NCBI GenBank assembly: GCA_050084515.1
Contig: CM114275.1
Location: 19,840,001-19,904,000 of the forward strand
From: Blasia pusilla
Taxonomy: Eukaryota; Marchantiophyta; Marchantiopsida; Blasiales
Direction of reading: 5' to 3'
DNA length: 64,000 nucleotides
Under the pieces are notes generated by a model, which ran no database searches, was not told where the DNA came from, and saw nothing but the letters and a program-made list of their open reading frames with translations. Made by a program: the position numbers and the translations under genes. Shown in pieces: positions 33,618 to 46,410 of this stretch. The stretch's first letter is position 1; each line of letters opens with the position of its first letter.

Positions 33618-34857
33618 TACCGGTGTCGTGTCGAGAGTCTTTCTTCGAGTAAGGGCAAGCCTTCTAGCTGCGGCAGACGTGGTCGATGCAAGGTGAACTC
33701 TCTAAAAAGCTCGCCTTTTTCAATACAAGATTATTATGTATACTCTCCATTCTCTCACGATAGGTATCATAAATGGAAGTGCCGAGGCGATCACTTCTTC
33801 GTAACATCGGACCCCGAAATACTTAACTATAAAATCCCTATAAACTACTTTACGCTTGTACACAAGGAAGATAGCACAACTAGTGTTAAACCCTACTTGA
33901 GCAGGCCTATTAACGTCCATGGATCGCTATATAAGGACATAGAAAGTACAATCCCATGTCCTTCCATATGTGATGATAGGAAGGATCACCGAAGTTGGAG
34001 ATTGAATGACTTGGTTTATGAACGCCTTCCCAAAATGATAAACTAAATAGCGAGTGAACCAGTGCCTATCTACAAAGAGTATCTTGACATGGTATGGATT
34101 GAGGAAAGGAAAGTCGGGCACAACTTGTGCTCCATCCCTATCCATGTTTGACAGACATTCTCTACTCTCCTCAAGAATGGATTTTTGGCGGAGTTATTCT
34201 CCCAAGAGGGATAATCCAAAACATTCACTATTTTAGTATGACAACTCCTCTAAGGTGACAAACCTCTCATCTCCACACACACACCACACTCTAGAAACCT
34301 CTCGAATAATAGACCATGGTCAAGTTATTCTGCCAAGAGGGATGATCCAATCCCATTGGAAGAGCAATCCCAAAGCCATACACTCAAGAGTGACACAAGA
34401 GACTCAAGATGTGGAATAGAAAGTGATGAACCCTTGAAGGTCCCTCCTCTTTATATACTCATAAGTGATCCACAAGAGTACGAAATAAAACTAATCTTAT
34501 CTTGTGCCACATGGCTTCCTCTCAAGGCTTAGCCAATCACATTTTGACACAAGTAGATTTCCTCTTATCTCTTCCAAAATATCCTCTTTTATCCACTTGA
34601 TATTTTCCAAATTATCCCAACTAACCTAGCCATCAACCAAGCCTACTTTTGCTTTTCATTAAAGCACCAACCTCACTACTTTACTTTTATAAAGTCATCT
34701 TTTATTTATGACCTATTTTCCTAAATTTGGGCGCGCATAAAAGAGATATTATAAAGAGGTTTAAACATGGGAATTTCCTTTTCCTAAGCTAATTTACTTA
34801 ATATTAATAAAACTCTATCCAACACTTAACGAGGAAGGAGTTTACACACTGACTGGT
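33618..34857 (-). mobile_element. LTR-like repeat R1, copy 2 (reverse orientation)
   Basis: Reverse complement of 16166-17448 over nearly its whole length, bounded by taccgg and ctggta. It carries the same TATA (ctttatata on the plus strand, about 34449) and the same internal duplicated units. It is inserted between the copia 5' part (34858 onward) and the copia gene at 33617. The 140-codon frame on its plus strand (33603-34046) corresponds to the antisense frame of copy 1. Confidence 0.7.
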
Positions 34858-35100
34858 ACTCATACAAAGTATGAAAGCTTAATCTTGGTTAGTTAGTTAA
34901 TCACAATTATCTTAACTAGGATTAGTTAGACATAACTAGTATAACTTGAGACTATGGTTAGGATTAGGATTAAAATTCTTGTAAATACCCTACAATATGA
35001 TTGAGAAAGGGACTAACTTCCATTCATTCTCTCATTGTAAAAAATATTTCTCTATGGGGGTGTGTGCGAGTGAGAATCATATCCCATTTTTTATGCATGA
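34858..35100 (-). repeat. Copia LTR fragment
   Basis: Related, in reverse orientation on the plus strand, to 17800-17990: both share phrases such as accatagtctcaagtta, aatcacaatt and aaccaagattaa. On the minus strand it precedes R1 copy 2 and the copia gene, so it may be the 5' LTR of that relic. Confidence 0.55.
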
Positions 35101-35410
35101 TTACTATTTTTGTATAATACATAGGTATGATGGATACATTATAAGATGCCTACTTTTTGATGTTATGGATTGTAGAAAGGTGATTGAGAATGGGGCATCA
35201 TAGCACATGACCTCCTACTCTTAGCACCAAAAAGTGCATATTAGATGCTATTAGCATCTAGATCTATTTTGTATGCTATCTAAAGTTAGAGGGACGTAAC
35301 TCCCAACTAGGGGACCTATTGGGATTTGTTCACGTGTGGATGTGTTAGGATTCATACTTAGATGGATCTTAGACTTCTATGCATGATGGAAAAATATTTG
35401 TTGGCAACAA

Positions 35411-35999
35411 TGTGTATCGTGCGCATACACATTGCTGTCACTGAACAAACACACAAACATGCATGATGCCATGTTAACTCATGGCATCCAAACAACGAGA
35501 CGAGAAATACCAAAATATCTCCAATAAGTCAATCAAATCTGTCTCATGTCAAACCAAACCCACTCTCCTAATGAGAGGCTTGGGTTACACACAGAAGGCA
35601 AGGAGGACCATAGCTCCGCCGCCTCACGCCAAGAGGTTTAACAAAGAGAGAATGAGCTCTCAAACTCTCTCTCTCTCTCTTGGAGGTATCCCCCCCTTTC
35701 CTCTCCGAAGCCCTCTCCACGGAACCTGTGCTCGTGGGTCACCTCCTTGGCTCTTAACCTACTGTAGCGGATCAAGGGTCACTTTCCAAAGTGGAAAGTC
35801 AACTATACAAAAAATGGCACCTTACTATAAATAGTAAGTTCTTCAATATGGCTCCAAATGAGCGGAAAAAAAGGGGAAACCTGCTCTCTTAGGTTACCTA
35901 TGGCCTCAGCAAGTCATCCTTGACCTCTTGAGGTTGTCCTCCAATATCTTTGAAGGCACTCTACTAGATCTCGTCGATCTATCGTAATAGACCTGACAT
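35411..35999 (-). repeat. Solo LTR related to element 1, minus strand
   Basis: The reverse complement starts TGTCAGGTCTATTACG and follows the element 1 LTR through gatctagtagagtgcc, ggcttgggttt-like and the end segment ttggagatattttgg to gtatgcgcacgata. It is diverged (indels, additional CT units). Internal gypsy sequence is not found next to it, so it is best called a solo LTR. It proves that the end segment belongs after the main LTR part. Confidence 0.75.
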
Positions 36000-38900
36000 G
36001 TGTCTTCGCACTGCAATTATTATGATAGATGGAAGGTAGGGCGAGATAGTATCAAGGACTTTAGAGGGGTCTTATACTTTGCTATTTATTTTAAGAGGTT
36101 ATATGTGATCTATTCTTAAGAGATAACCTATGAGCATAGGTCATCCTTCCCTTTATGAGGAGTAGCAACCTAGTAGAGGTTGGCCCTTTCTTGCTATGAC
36201 TAGTGCATATTAGGATGCCTTAGTCTTTGTAAAGTGCTACTTGGGCCTATGGGATTCAAGGTTAGTTGACATGAGAGATTGTGTTCTCTTGTGAGAGAAC
36301 CATGTAAAGGATTTGTTAGAGAGTAAGTTCATTTTGTACTCCAATTTTTTGTGACCTTCTAGGAAGAGGTGATTTGTGTACACCATGCATTTGTCATCCA
36401 TAGAGGTGTCAAAAGGGGGTGTACCTTAAATAAGGCTCATTTGAAGTTCATATTCCTTACACCCAACCCTTCTTGGGATCCATGATAGATTTTGAGCCTT
36501 GATTCTCTAGAAAAAAAAATGGGCTAAAATTGATCGTAGATCATACATTGAGACTTTGTTGCAAATTCTCTCTTGCTGCTACAATAATATCTTGAGTGGA
36601 TACTTGGATGAAGCATACTGATTTAATGTATATATATCTGATTTTATTTTGGGGCGTGTCTACTTGTTCATGAGTAGATGTGTTAGGATTCATAGTAAAG
36701 TAGATCTTGGACTTGTGTGCTCGACAATCGATGTGTTGGTAGTGATATATATGTTAGAGGATTTATCCTTCCATGTTTACTTGCAAACCAATATCAACTA
36801 ACATCTTCAATTGCAATTGCATTAAATAGGGAAAACTTGAGCATTTGCAAATTTGAATGTCTTGCTTCTTTCTATTTTTTGTCCAAATAGATTCCCCATG
36901 TAGATGTTGACGTAGTCTAGTAAGATTATAGATAAATTTCCCTTAAAACTAGTTGTAGATGCAATGTGACAGTCCTTCTTCCTTTTCTTTATTGAGTGAT
37001 ACTAAACAAACTTGAAATGCTCATAGACAAAAGCATTTAGACCACCTTGTGCCTTTGGAGGCCAAAGAATTTGATCCATATTTGTTATAGGCATGTCCCA
37101 AAACATGTCCATGACATTGTCTTCTACAAAATCACCCACACCACAAGGTTGCATACGGACAAAATTTGTGTACTCTAATGGCGTGGTTCATATATGCTTG
37201 CGCCCATGTTGTGGGGGTGTTAGCCCCCACCAACACAATTGTGATGTATCAACATCTATGCATCAAAATGTTTTTCCAAAGCCCGAATATTTAAAAAAAA
37301 ATTGAAAAAATCATGAATAATTTTTCATCAAACCTTGTATATGATTGGGTGCATGTCTAATTGGTTTCCAACTTTATGACATGCATGGATGATGAAAAAG
37401 AGATGATGTTATGTTGCAATTTGCATTCATGCTACATGGTAAAGGTGTGGGGAGGACACATCCCAAGACTTGTAAATTGCAATTGGGTGCATGAACCTCC
37501 AAAATTTAGAGAGGTGGGGGGGGGAATACTCCCCACTAGAAATAAAAGAAACATAAATCCACATGCAACTGTGCTTAAAACCCCTTCGTCCTACTTAGTT
37601 GTAAAATATCATGGAACACAAACAATTATTACTTTTGTTATATATGCAAACTAATATGCAGTCGGTGCCATGTAGGGTAGACGTATGACATATATATTTT
37701 TTCTTGCTGTTCATAGAAAAGAAAATATTTTATAACTTCCCCTAAAATAAAATAAAAAACCTTACTGTCCTGTTGTCACATGTCAAATAAAATTCACAAA
37801 TAAAAAACTCTCTCCACCAATAATATATATAAAAGTAAATATAAAAATAGATATATTTCCCGTTGAAATGCGGATATTTTAAGGATAAGAATGAAACCGG
37901 ACCACAATTCATGTTATGCACTTTTGTTAATAGTATAGCCCACGCGTGACACTATGAACGAAGATTCGTGCGGACGGCACCTCTGGTTATTCGAACGAAC
38001 GGAAATCCTCAAATCCAGGCCACTTGATAATTCGTGGACTCGCATTTATGTGCTTGTGCATTAAGCTGACTCTGCAGAGCAGTTTCAAGTTAAAGGTCAA
38101 ATTGTGAGCCGGGAAGATAAATATTCACTCATTGATGACTAGCGATCGACGCACAGTCATTCCTTGCTTCGATAAAGTTGGAATTTCTCGCTGCTCTTAG
38201 GTCCGGCTAGGACTATGCAGGTGGGGCTGTCGAATGAACTAAGTAGAACAGTTTATTTTCCTTGCGGGTATCGTCACGTTTGGATTTACATTCGGAGAGA
38301 CACATACGCACATATGACGAACGAGCGAGACTCTGATACATCATTATGCTCGCATTTCTCGTTGACGCCTCCCGATTGGATGAACAGCTCGTCGGATGGC
38401 GCCAGTGGCGCCACATGGAACTCGTACGCTCAATATGGGCTTGCACAGTGATTTTCGGTGATCCGATCAGTATACGGATGCAGTAAAAAGACTATGTCTT
38501 ACTAATTCTATAGGAGTAAGGCGTTTCCTTTTATTTAAACTTCACGATCGCATGTGGTTCTTCGAAGTCGACGTTGACGGAAGGTGTTCGCTTGACCGGA
38601 GATTTAGAAATGAAGTCCACCTTTTTCCCAATGGGATGCAGTCTTAGTTGCATTGAAAATCAATGCAAATCAAATTAAGTTGAAATTCACACATCTTACG
38701 TATCAAACCTATCGTCGGTTCGCTAGCCAAGAGTGATGAATCACACTAGTCCGGACCCTCGTGGGTGAGGGTCAAAGTGAGAGGAGTGGGGTAACATGAC
38801 GGGCGGATCACACGGGATTTGGCATGTATATGGGGCCAGGCACGATTTTAAAAGAGACTCCAAATCCATTTGGAACTCATGAAAGGGATGATGGAATCTC

Positions 38901-39300
38901 TGAGTCTAACTAAATGATTTCTGGACCAAGAGGCTGGCGGTGTTCAAATTTACAAAATTGTAACTCCAGTCTACCCGAAATCTCTTAAGAAAACGTTGTA
39001 AGGAGAGTGCCCTTTCATTTACTAGATTTTTAATAACATTCGATACTGTCAGTCAAGAGGATCATTAGTCTTATGAATTAATAGCATCTCTGGTCGAAGT
39101 TCAGTTGATTTGAAATTATCATTTTGAAGAATAATTTGAACATGGGCTTACCATATAATATGCAGGTTCTCATCGTTTTTTCCCTCGTCATCACGTAGTG
39201 TTCTCCACAGGTATTTATTAATTTGTGTCTCCACCCACCTTTCTCGAACGGCCGCACACTGGTTCTACGTGCTACGTAAATGCTAATCTACGTGGAATAA
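36000..39300. other. AT-rich non-coding region
   Basis: No gene recognised. The phrase gatgtgttaggattcata occurs at about 35341 and 36679 with similar surroundings, a possible duplicated flank. From about 37900 the composition becomes less AT-rich and non-repetitive, as expected near the putative gene at 39469. Short frames at 38213-38451 exist on both strands and are unconvincing. Confidence 0.45.
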
Positions 39301-39344
39301 AATAGCTTTTGAATAATCTACCCGCAAAATGTCTACACAGACAG

Positions 39345-39458
39345 ACAAGGCTACATAGACGGAACAGAAGATGCAAGAGGATCCCAGTTTCGGTTTCATG
39401 CACAAGGCTACATATACGGAAGAGAAGATGCACGAGGATCCCAGTTTCGGTTTCATGC
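39345..39458. repeat. 57-bp tandem duplication upstream of the secreted-protein gene
   Basis: 39345-39401 and 39402-39458 are two head-to-tail copies differing at a few bases, each ending ggtttcatgc. The array stops 10 bp before the first ATG at 39469, so it lies in the 5' untranslated region or core promoter. Confidence 0.92.
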
Positions 39459-39468
39459 ATGCGATTGA

Positions 39469-40056
39469 TTGATGCAGGGAGGCATGCGACGTTCCGGGGA
39501 GATGGTGGGCCTCACGGTTCTGCTTCCCATTGTTCTCGCCTTGCCAATCCTCGTCGGGGCCGTCAATTTGATAGCTTACCCCGTGACTAACTGCATCGGT
39601 AATGGCGTGCTGTTGCGGAACACGAACCCAGAAACGTGCTACGACGTCGCCGGACCACTTTCCGTCTTCCCAGAATTCACAGTCAAATCTGTAACTTTCA
39701 CGAACAACATCTGTCTAGCCATCGCTTTTGTTGACACGGGCTGTTTTTCGGGGATTGCAAGCGACATCGGTCCCGTTTGCCTCGACGGACCCAGCGGAAT
39801 CCAATCTGCTGCACTCATTTGCACCGGCGCTAAACCTACTATGGAGTTTATGGACGATGCTCTCTTGAAGAAACCCGATTGCGATGAACACCAGATGGCG
39901 GGAGTGGTGTACACCGAGGATCCCAGCAACGGCACCTGGATTCTTGAGACCGTAGACGCAAAAGAATCCTTCATCGAGCTTACGAATATGGCTCGCGATG
40001 AGAAAGTGAAGTGGCTCCAAACGCAAGGCGCTTGGTTTCAACCGGCTAGAATTTAA
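39469..40056 (+). CDS. Small secreted cysteine-containing protein
   Basis: An uninterrupted 195-codon frame, the longest intact gene candidate that is not a transposon. ATGs at 39469, 39484 and 39502 are possible starts; the third gives MVGLTVLLPIVLALPILVGA, a good signal peptide. The mature part begins near NLIAYPVTNC. Cysteines fall at residues 42, 57, 82, 92, 104 and 118, with another at about 137, counted from the first ATG; most could pair in disulfides. One N-glycosylation site (NGT) lies near the C end. The C-terminal third is hydrophilic and ends QGAWFQPARI. No intron is apparent. I do not recognise a family; an apoplastic or cell-wall protein is plausible. Base composition is more GC-rich than the neighbourhood. 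Confidence 0.7.
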   Translation: MMQGGMRRSGEMVGLTVLLPIVLALPILVGAVNLIAYPVTNCIGNGVLLRNTNPETCYDVAGPLSVFPEFTVKSVTFTNNICLAIAFVDTGCFSGIASDIGPVCLDGPSGIQSAALICTGAKPTMEFMDDALLKKPDCDEHQMAGVVYTEDPSNGTWILETVDAKESFIELTNMARDEKVKWLQTQGAWFQPARI

Positions 40057-41850
40057 AGCCTCACAGTCGCACAGAGCTTATTAGCCCTTCTAGAATCGAG
40101 GATGGTGCGAATCATACCGTCCTCTGATACGTTTGATTGGGTTTATTTTCAAGTTCGATCTCATGTGAGTGTGCGCAACTCTTCACCCCCGAACGCCCAG
40201 CTCCTTTTGGCCTGGTATGTCCCTTACCGAAACAGGAAAGAAAAAATTCCCACCGTCCACTTTTTAAGTGTCTGGTTATGTAAATTCTTCTAGATCTAAC
40301 TTGTAACAAACATTTGGCACCGCTAGAGACTACTGCGGATTGTATGACGAATTCGGGCCTTGTTTCATTGTATTGCATTCAGAATGCTGCCGCTGATTCA
40401 GTTCTCAACCGTTTCCAGTTTTAGTTGTTTGCCCCATCTCACATATGTACTCCTCCACTTTTTTTTAAAAATTAGAATGTCTTCATTGAATTTTAAGAAG
40501 GTTTAATCCAAATAGGTACTTGGGGGTAGAAAGATGGAGAGAGTGGTGTTAAGAAGTAAAAAACCACTTTTCATCAACTTCTTCCATGAAGCAGATTTGT
40601 GGTCAGATTTTGCATAAATCGAATACAATTCAGAAAAAAATCTCAAATGTTGAATCCGGAATATTTTCTTCAACATTGAATAAGGTTTATTTTTTTCACT
40701 TGCATGGAAAACCAAAAGCCCAAATTTTTCATAATTCTTTTCAAATTTCTTTTGCAAATTCCATATGGAATGGTGTAGACAAGCTTAAGGATGAGCAAGA
40801 AAAAAAAATTAAGCGGGGAGGGAGGAGGAGGGGGGGCCAAGCTGCGCCACGCTAAGAGCATATCATTCTCTACTACGAATCTACAGAAATCGTAATTGAA
40901 TGGAAACCTCCTTCAAAATTGGATATCCAACTAGGAGAATTCTTGACTAATGATGTTCTCCTTCCCTTGCCAAAATAGAATGCGTGAGTGTTTGAGATAT
41001 TAAATCACATAATTATTCAAAATTTTATGATGAATCCCTAATATTATAAATGAGATTAAAATCTATTTTATTTATATTATTGGTAAGATATAAACCATTG
41101 AAAGCATACATTTCCCCATTAATACAAAGATATCATTTCTTATTACTCCAAGAGTACTATAAAGGGTAGTCAACAAAGATGGAGCCACCATAAGGAAATG
41201 ATAGTGTACACTCAATTCAGTCATTGGTATCACTCATGGGATGAGCTACAACAATCTTTGTGATCCACAAGATGTCTCAATGGTACTTTGCGATATGTTG
41301 ACAAGAATACGAAGTGTACTCCACTTTGATGATATCTCAATTTCAGCCGCAAGCTAGGATCTTGTTGGTAGATCTAGATGTATAGATCACTAAGCGGCTA
41401 AATTAGCCCTTGGGACCAAAGTCATAAGTCTAGACTCGATAAGAAATGATTAAACAAGAAAGGGATAATTAGTTGATGATCAAAATCAAGATTCCTGATG
41501 AATAATAATCAAAATCAATGATCTTATACATTTTGGGCTTCGGTAATGAAATTTATGAATATTTTGCAAGGTAAATTGGAGCAGAAAGCCAAATTGGAAG
41601 CTAGTGTATGTGGAGATAGAGACAAGAAGACCAATAAAAGAGATTCCCCATTCTACAATAATAGAGGTGAATCATAGGATAAGCCAAGAATTGGAACGGA
41701 TAAGTGAAAGATTAAGATCATGGGACGGTTCTAGGCAAATATTACAAGTATGAATGTCGGAAGGTTGGGTTGAAGAGCGTCATTTCGGTGTGAAGCTAGA
41801 AACCATAAATGCACGTGATGGGAAAGGTACATGATATTAACCTTAAACTT
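40057..41850. other. Non-coding, increasingly AT-rich
   Basis: The first 350 bp are probably the 3' untranslated region and downstream flank of the secreted-protein gene. A purine-rich stretch lies near 40800-40850. No further gene is visible. Confidence 0.45.
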
Positions 41851-41854
41851 TTTG

Positions 41855-42500
41855 TACTTATCTATGGGGGTGTTTCTAACAACCTTGAAAGTTTTCACCC
41901 TAAATGAAAGATTAAACCAAACACTAAAAGTGAAAAGGCCTTTTTAGATTTATGCAATAAGTTCTACTGAGGAAAACCTCCAAAAAAGGACTTGTATTTT
42001 TTCATCTTGTCCATATATTTGATCTAACCTTGAAAATTTTGATGAAAAACGGAAAAGTCCATCCAAAGCTTAAAAATGAAAAGGTTATTCTAGACAAACA
42101 AGATCAGAAATACTAAGGAAAAAAGACTTGTGTATCTTTCATTTTCTACAAATATATGATCTTCACTTCAACCTTATGTCTACCTTTGTTCCATCACCCG
42201 CTTTTTTTTTAGGCCTCTTTTTTCTTCCTTGTTTATGGAAGTGTTTTAAAAGGCCTTGAAAAATGTCATCCAAAAGGGAAGATCAACCCAAACCCTAAAA
42301 CTTAAAAGTTCATTTTAGACCCACGCAGTAAGATGTACAAAGGGAAAAAGATTTTTTTATTTTTCATCTTATCCTAGTTTATCATCTTGATCTCAAAACT
42401 TTGTGTCCTTCTTCATGGGAGTGCTTCCAAATACCTTGAAATTTTTTATGGAAGTTCCATCTAGAACCTAAATATTAAAAGGTCATTCTCAAGGTTTAGC
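41855..42500. repeat. Degenerate tandem repeat, period about 150-220 bp
   Basis: Four diverged units begin with accttgaaa(a/g)tttt-like phrases at about 41880, 42034, 42253 and 42436. Each then has a 'cctaaa...aaaaggt/gcatttt' block and, in the first three, an aaggaaaaa block. The units differ in length, so the array is old. Confidence 0.55.
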
Positions 42501-43880
42501 ACATTCTGAATCTTTGGGATATTTTTTCAAAAAAATTCCAAAAATTTTAGGAAAAAAATATTTTTGATGCCCAGGCGCCAAATCCCACATGCCAAGAACT
42601 CTTATGTCCGGATATAGGGTGTGGTGCCAAGGTGCAAACTCAATGCCCGGCACCCCAAAGCCCTCCCCCCCTCCACCACTCTCCGTTTTCCTCCTTCTCC
42701 CCCATAACTAGCACATCCATCATTTTTTTTCATTTGTCTCTTCCTCTATTACTTTCTTAGAAGTGGCTGAGGGGAAAGTTTGTTGTTTTCAGCAGCTCCC
42801 TAAGTACTTTAGGTGGAATACGATGGAAAGAGATACTTTTACAATTGATGGATGTTTTTTGTTTGCATACTAACTTTGTGATTTTTTTTGGTGTGGATAT
42901 TTCTTATCCACATTTCCAACATACTAGCAAAAGCAGTTCTTGTGAATTTTATATTCATAGTGACGATCCTGTTATTTTAAAACATGGGATCTATGATATT
43001 TCACGGTTGTTATATGAAGGTACTTAGTCTAGTTATTCTAATATGATTGTTGTGGAATTCATAAAATATAATTCTATCCATCCATTAAAAAATAAACCAA
43101 CTTAAGATTTGATATTATAGTGAAATACCATGGGATAATCTTTAAACAAGGAAAGTGAAATTAAGGAAGTTAAAATTCACATGGGAGCCAACATAGGGAA
43201 GAATAAGAATAAAAGTTACATGATTGCAAGAAATGAGAGGAAAGGCATCGGGCAATCCAGTGCCCAAATTTGACATAATTGGATGTTGTGTTAGTGGGTG
43301 ATGTTAGATTTTCATAAGACTTTTGTCGTAGATAGATATTACACCTATGGAACCCAAGATGGGTTTGGAAATTTTGTGAGGAATTTAGTGGAAATAACCA
43401 AGATTTCCTACAAATCCTCCATAGATAGGGGGAAAAATCATTGGGAGATGGCCTACCAAGATGTGTTGGATTCGAGGAGCATATTTTTGCTATGGATAGG
43501 AGAGAATTGTATGAGATGGATTGAATCCAAAAATTGCATCAGGGTGCAGGGCATCCTGATGCGTCACGGGGATCCAGGGGCGTAGCCCAAGGCAAAAATT
43601 TTCTATTAATAGAAACGAAGAAAAGTAAGTAAAAAACCCTAGTTTCCCGAGTAGTGAAATAGTCGTGAGCCGCAGCCGGAGCGCATTCTCGTATGTCGAG
43701 TTATCTCCATGTTCAGGTTCCATCGAAGCTCTTCTGTGAGCGCACGGACAGACTAGGCCACTTTGTATCACTAAGTTTTGTAAAGATTTCAGTGATTTTG
43801 TCACTTTCTATTTTCTCACATGGTATAAGAGTTGTAGGCTTTCCAGTATTTTGTATCTAGCGATCTAGTGTGTTTGCACA
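42501..43880. other. Non-coding stretch
   Basis: No convincing gene. Several frames of about 60-95 codons lack motifs. The last 250 bp before 43893 (tatcactaag..., then tggtataagag) resemble a copia LTR end and a primer-binding site (tggtataagagttg at about 43820), placing the copia start just upstream. Confidence 0.45.
43820..43833 (+). promoter_or_regulatory. Probable primer-binding site of the copia element
   Basis: The sequence tggtataagagttg closely resembles the complement of the initiator-methionine tRNA end used by many plant copia elements (tggtatcagagc). It lies 70 bp before the gag start. Confidence 0.6.
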
Positions 43881-43892
43881 AAATCTTGAGAG

Positions 43893-44890
43893 ATGGCTAC
43901 TTCTTTGTCAATTCGTGCTCGCCCTCCTCTGCTAGGTGAAGGGAAGTTAGATGAGTCTAACTATACATTGTGGAAGTTCAAAATGAGAACTGTCCTCGAA
44001 TCATTTGAGATCTGGGAGACGGCCACAGGGGTTGATTCCAATCCACAAAGCTACTTTGAGTTCTTCATGTTCATGTTCATCTGGTGATATCGATCCTGTT
44101 GTATTGCTGGCACGGAAACGCAAAAATGTTGATGCTTTATATGCGTTTGTCATGAATGTAACTGATTCTATCATGACTCTCATTCAACATATAATCACTA
44201 TTGCAGAGGCGTGAAACATTTTGAAGGATCAGTATGAAACAAGGAATGAGACTCGGATTCAGAATCTGGAGAATTAGCTTATGTCCGAGAAATTTTTAGA
44301 AGGAGAAAGCGCGGAGCAATTTTTGACAAGGATCAAGAATCTTCAAAGTCTGATGACGTCCGTAGGAATTTCAAAGTCTAGCAAAGATTTGACACTTCGG
44401 TGTATAAGGATTTTTCCTCCAAGGTATGACAATTTAGTCTCTGCATTGAATACTCAAGTAAGACCTACCCCGCTTACTTTTGAAAAATTTAGTGCAATGT
44501 TGGTAGAAGAGGAAATGCGCTTCAAAGCAAGAGAGGGAAGTGATGCAACATTTACTGCCAAGGTACAGAGAGGTAGAAATCAGGATTACAATTCAAATAT
44601 AAAGAAGAAATTTCCAAGGAAAGCCTTCAAATGCTTCTATTGTGGGTAGCTAGATCATCTTATCAAAGATTGTAGAAAGAGGAGTCAGGATGAGAAGACG
44701 GTTGTTTAAGACCTAAGAAGGAGTCTGGAAATTCTCTAGAACTAGGAGAACATGAAGTAGATGTTTGGGTAGCAATCAAAGAGTTTTGCACACAGGCAAA
44801 CCATTCCACTAAGTCAAAGAGTGAAGATGCATGGGTGCCCGATAGTGGAGCATCTAGGCATATGACCAATCATAAGGATTGGTATAGCTC
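43893..44890 (+). pseudogene. Copia gag and protease
   Basis: The gag begins MATSLSIRARPPLLGEGKLD and continues ESNYTLWKFKMRTVLESFEI, as in UBN2-type copia gags. Later frames give FLEGESAEQFLTRIKNLQSL, RYDNLVSALNTQ and the zinc knuckle CFYCG-x-LDHLIKDC (about 44632-44670, with a TAG inside). A protease start follows with WVPDSGASRHMTNHKDW (about 44833-44885). Stops and a frameshift are present. The frame is broken by R2 copy 1 at 44900. Confidence 0.85.
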
Positions 44891-44899
44891 CTTACACCC

Positions 44900-45907
44900 T
44901 GCCGCGCCCCTAATCTCCTTGAACGTCAATCTTTATGGTTGCGGAAGCGTACGTTCAGTAGGACACGATCTCATCGCCGATCTGCACCCAAACACGCACT
45001 CTTGTTAGTCGCGTCCGGGCCAACCAGCGTTCCAACCCACCGAGTTCTCATTTCGGCGTCTCATCAAGCTCAACCTTCCTTACTTCCTAGTTTCCAAAAC
45101 ATGGCAAGTCCTTCAAGACTTGGAACAAACTTCCTGATTAGTCCAGGAACCTAAAACGGAACTTGTGCGCCTAGCAATCCCAACTGTTCAACAGATCTTG
45201 TGTGAGTTCCAAACCGAGACCCAAGTAATTGAGTTGCGGGGTGAAATCCAAGAGGGATGTCTAAAATCGCCTCCATAGACTTGGTTCAGGTTTTCCAACC
45301 CAACCCCAAACTCTCGATCCGTTCCATGCCCTTGAGCCGCCCCGTGGCGCCCAAAGTGGGGTTCGAGTTCCAAGCACTCTTGGAGATCTTCCCCCTTACT
45401 AGTACTTCTGGCATTCTCCAATAACAAACCCCCCACCGTTTGGAAAAGGAGGGTCGGGCCCTTCATTGTGGCCCTCAACCCGACTCTACTTACAGTCGTT
45501 TCCGGGTTGTTTCTCAGCCGCTGCTTATGCGTTTGCAGAGATCTCTAGTGCGTTTGAATTGTCTTTCCATATGTCTTCCAACGCACCCTTATTTGATCCA
45601 AACGCATCTTGAAGCTAAAAGTTATGGCCATAAATACAGTCGGACTCTCTCAAACGCTAGTGGCCTCCCAAATTCGGATTCTTCCTTTGGCAACCCACTT
45701 TCTAGACTCAACTCCTTTCAAGTCTTGTTCCGCGTTTGGTCCACGTTTCTCAATCGGGACCCCAACATCTGAAACGTGAAGCCTTGCTTGCTTCCCGTCT
45801 CTTGTCTCTTCTTCGAGACCACTCCAACGCGCAAACCATCTTAGCGTGAGCCCGCTAATGTTCCGATGTTCCGCTTTGGCACTCGTTTGGTCATGAGGGT
45901 CGCGACA
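44900..45907 (-). mobile_element. LTR-like repeat R2, copy 1
   Basis: A 1008-bp insertion in the copia protease frame, with ends TGCCGCGCC and GGTCGCGACA (imperfect inverted). The flanks caccc and cagcc look like a 5-bp target duplication with one mismatch. Across it the copia frame would join WYSSLHP to LQEPIIV. The copy at 46411 is in the opposite orientation. No coding domain; a solo LTR is the likely nature. Confidence 0.7.
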
Positions 45908-46410
45908 CAGCCTCTACAGGAGCCTATCATTGTTATTGTTGGGAATAATGCAAGGAGCGTTGTAGAAGGAAAGGCACAATTTCTTTAGTCTCACAAAAAG
46001 GAGATGGAAAGAAGTTAAGTGATGTACTATATGTACCAGAGTTGAAGCAAAATTTGATTTCAGTAGCAGTATTATGTGATCATGACCTACAAGTTTGTTT
46101 CAAGAAAATTGGAGCAATCATTGAGGATGCCAATGGGAAAGTAGTGGGTGAAGGTATACGACGTGGAAATATCTACGAGTTGTATGCTTTCACGATAAGT
46201 GTAGGCATAGATCTTAGTAGCAATAAGTTGTGGCATGAAAGATTTTGGTCACCTAAGCTTTCCCTTACTAAGTCAGATGTAGAAATCTGGCATGGTTGTT
46301 GATTTACCAAAAAAATTTGGAGTGTCGGATATATGTAAAGCTTGTATGATGGGCAAGCAACACCGACCGTCATTTCCACAAGAGTCCAGCAATAGAGCAA
46401 AGGCTCCTCT
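45908..46410 (+). pseudogene. Copia protease end and GAG-pre-integrase domain
   Basis: Continues the copia frame: LQEPIIVIVGNNARSVVEGK, then YVPELKQNLISVAVLCDHDL, NKLWHERF and DICKACMMGKQHRPSFP, i.e. the GAG-pre-integrase region with its H-x-C-x2-like zinc motif. Frame changes occur at about 45990 and 46290. It is flanked on both sides by R2 copies. Confidence 0.82.
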
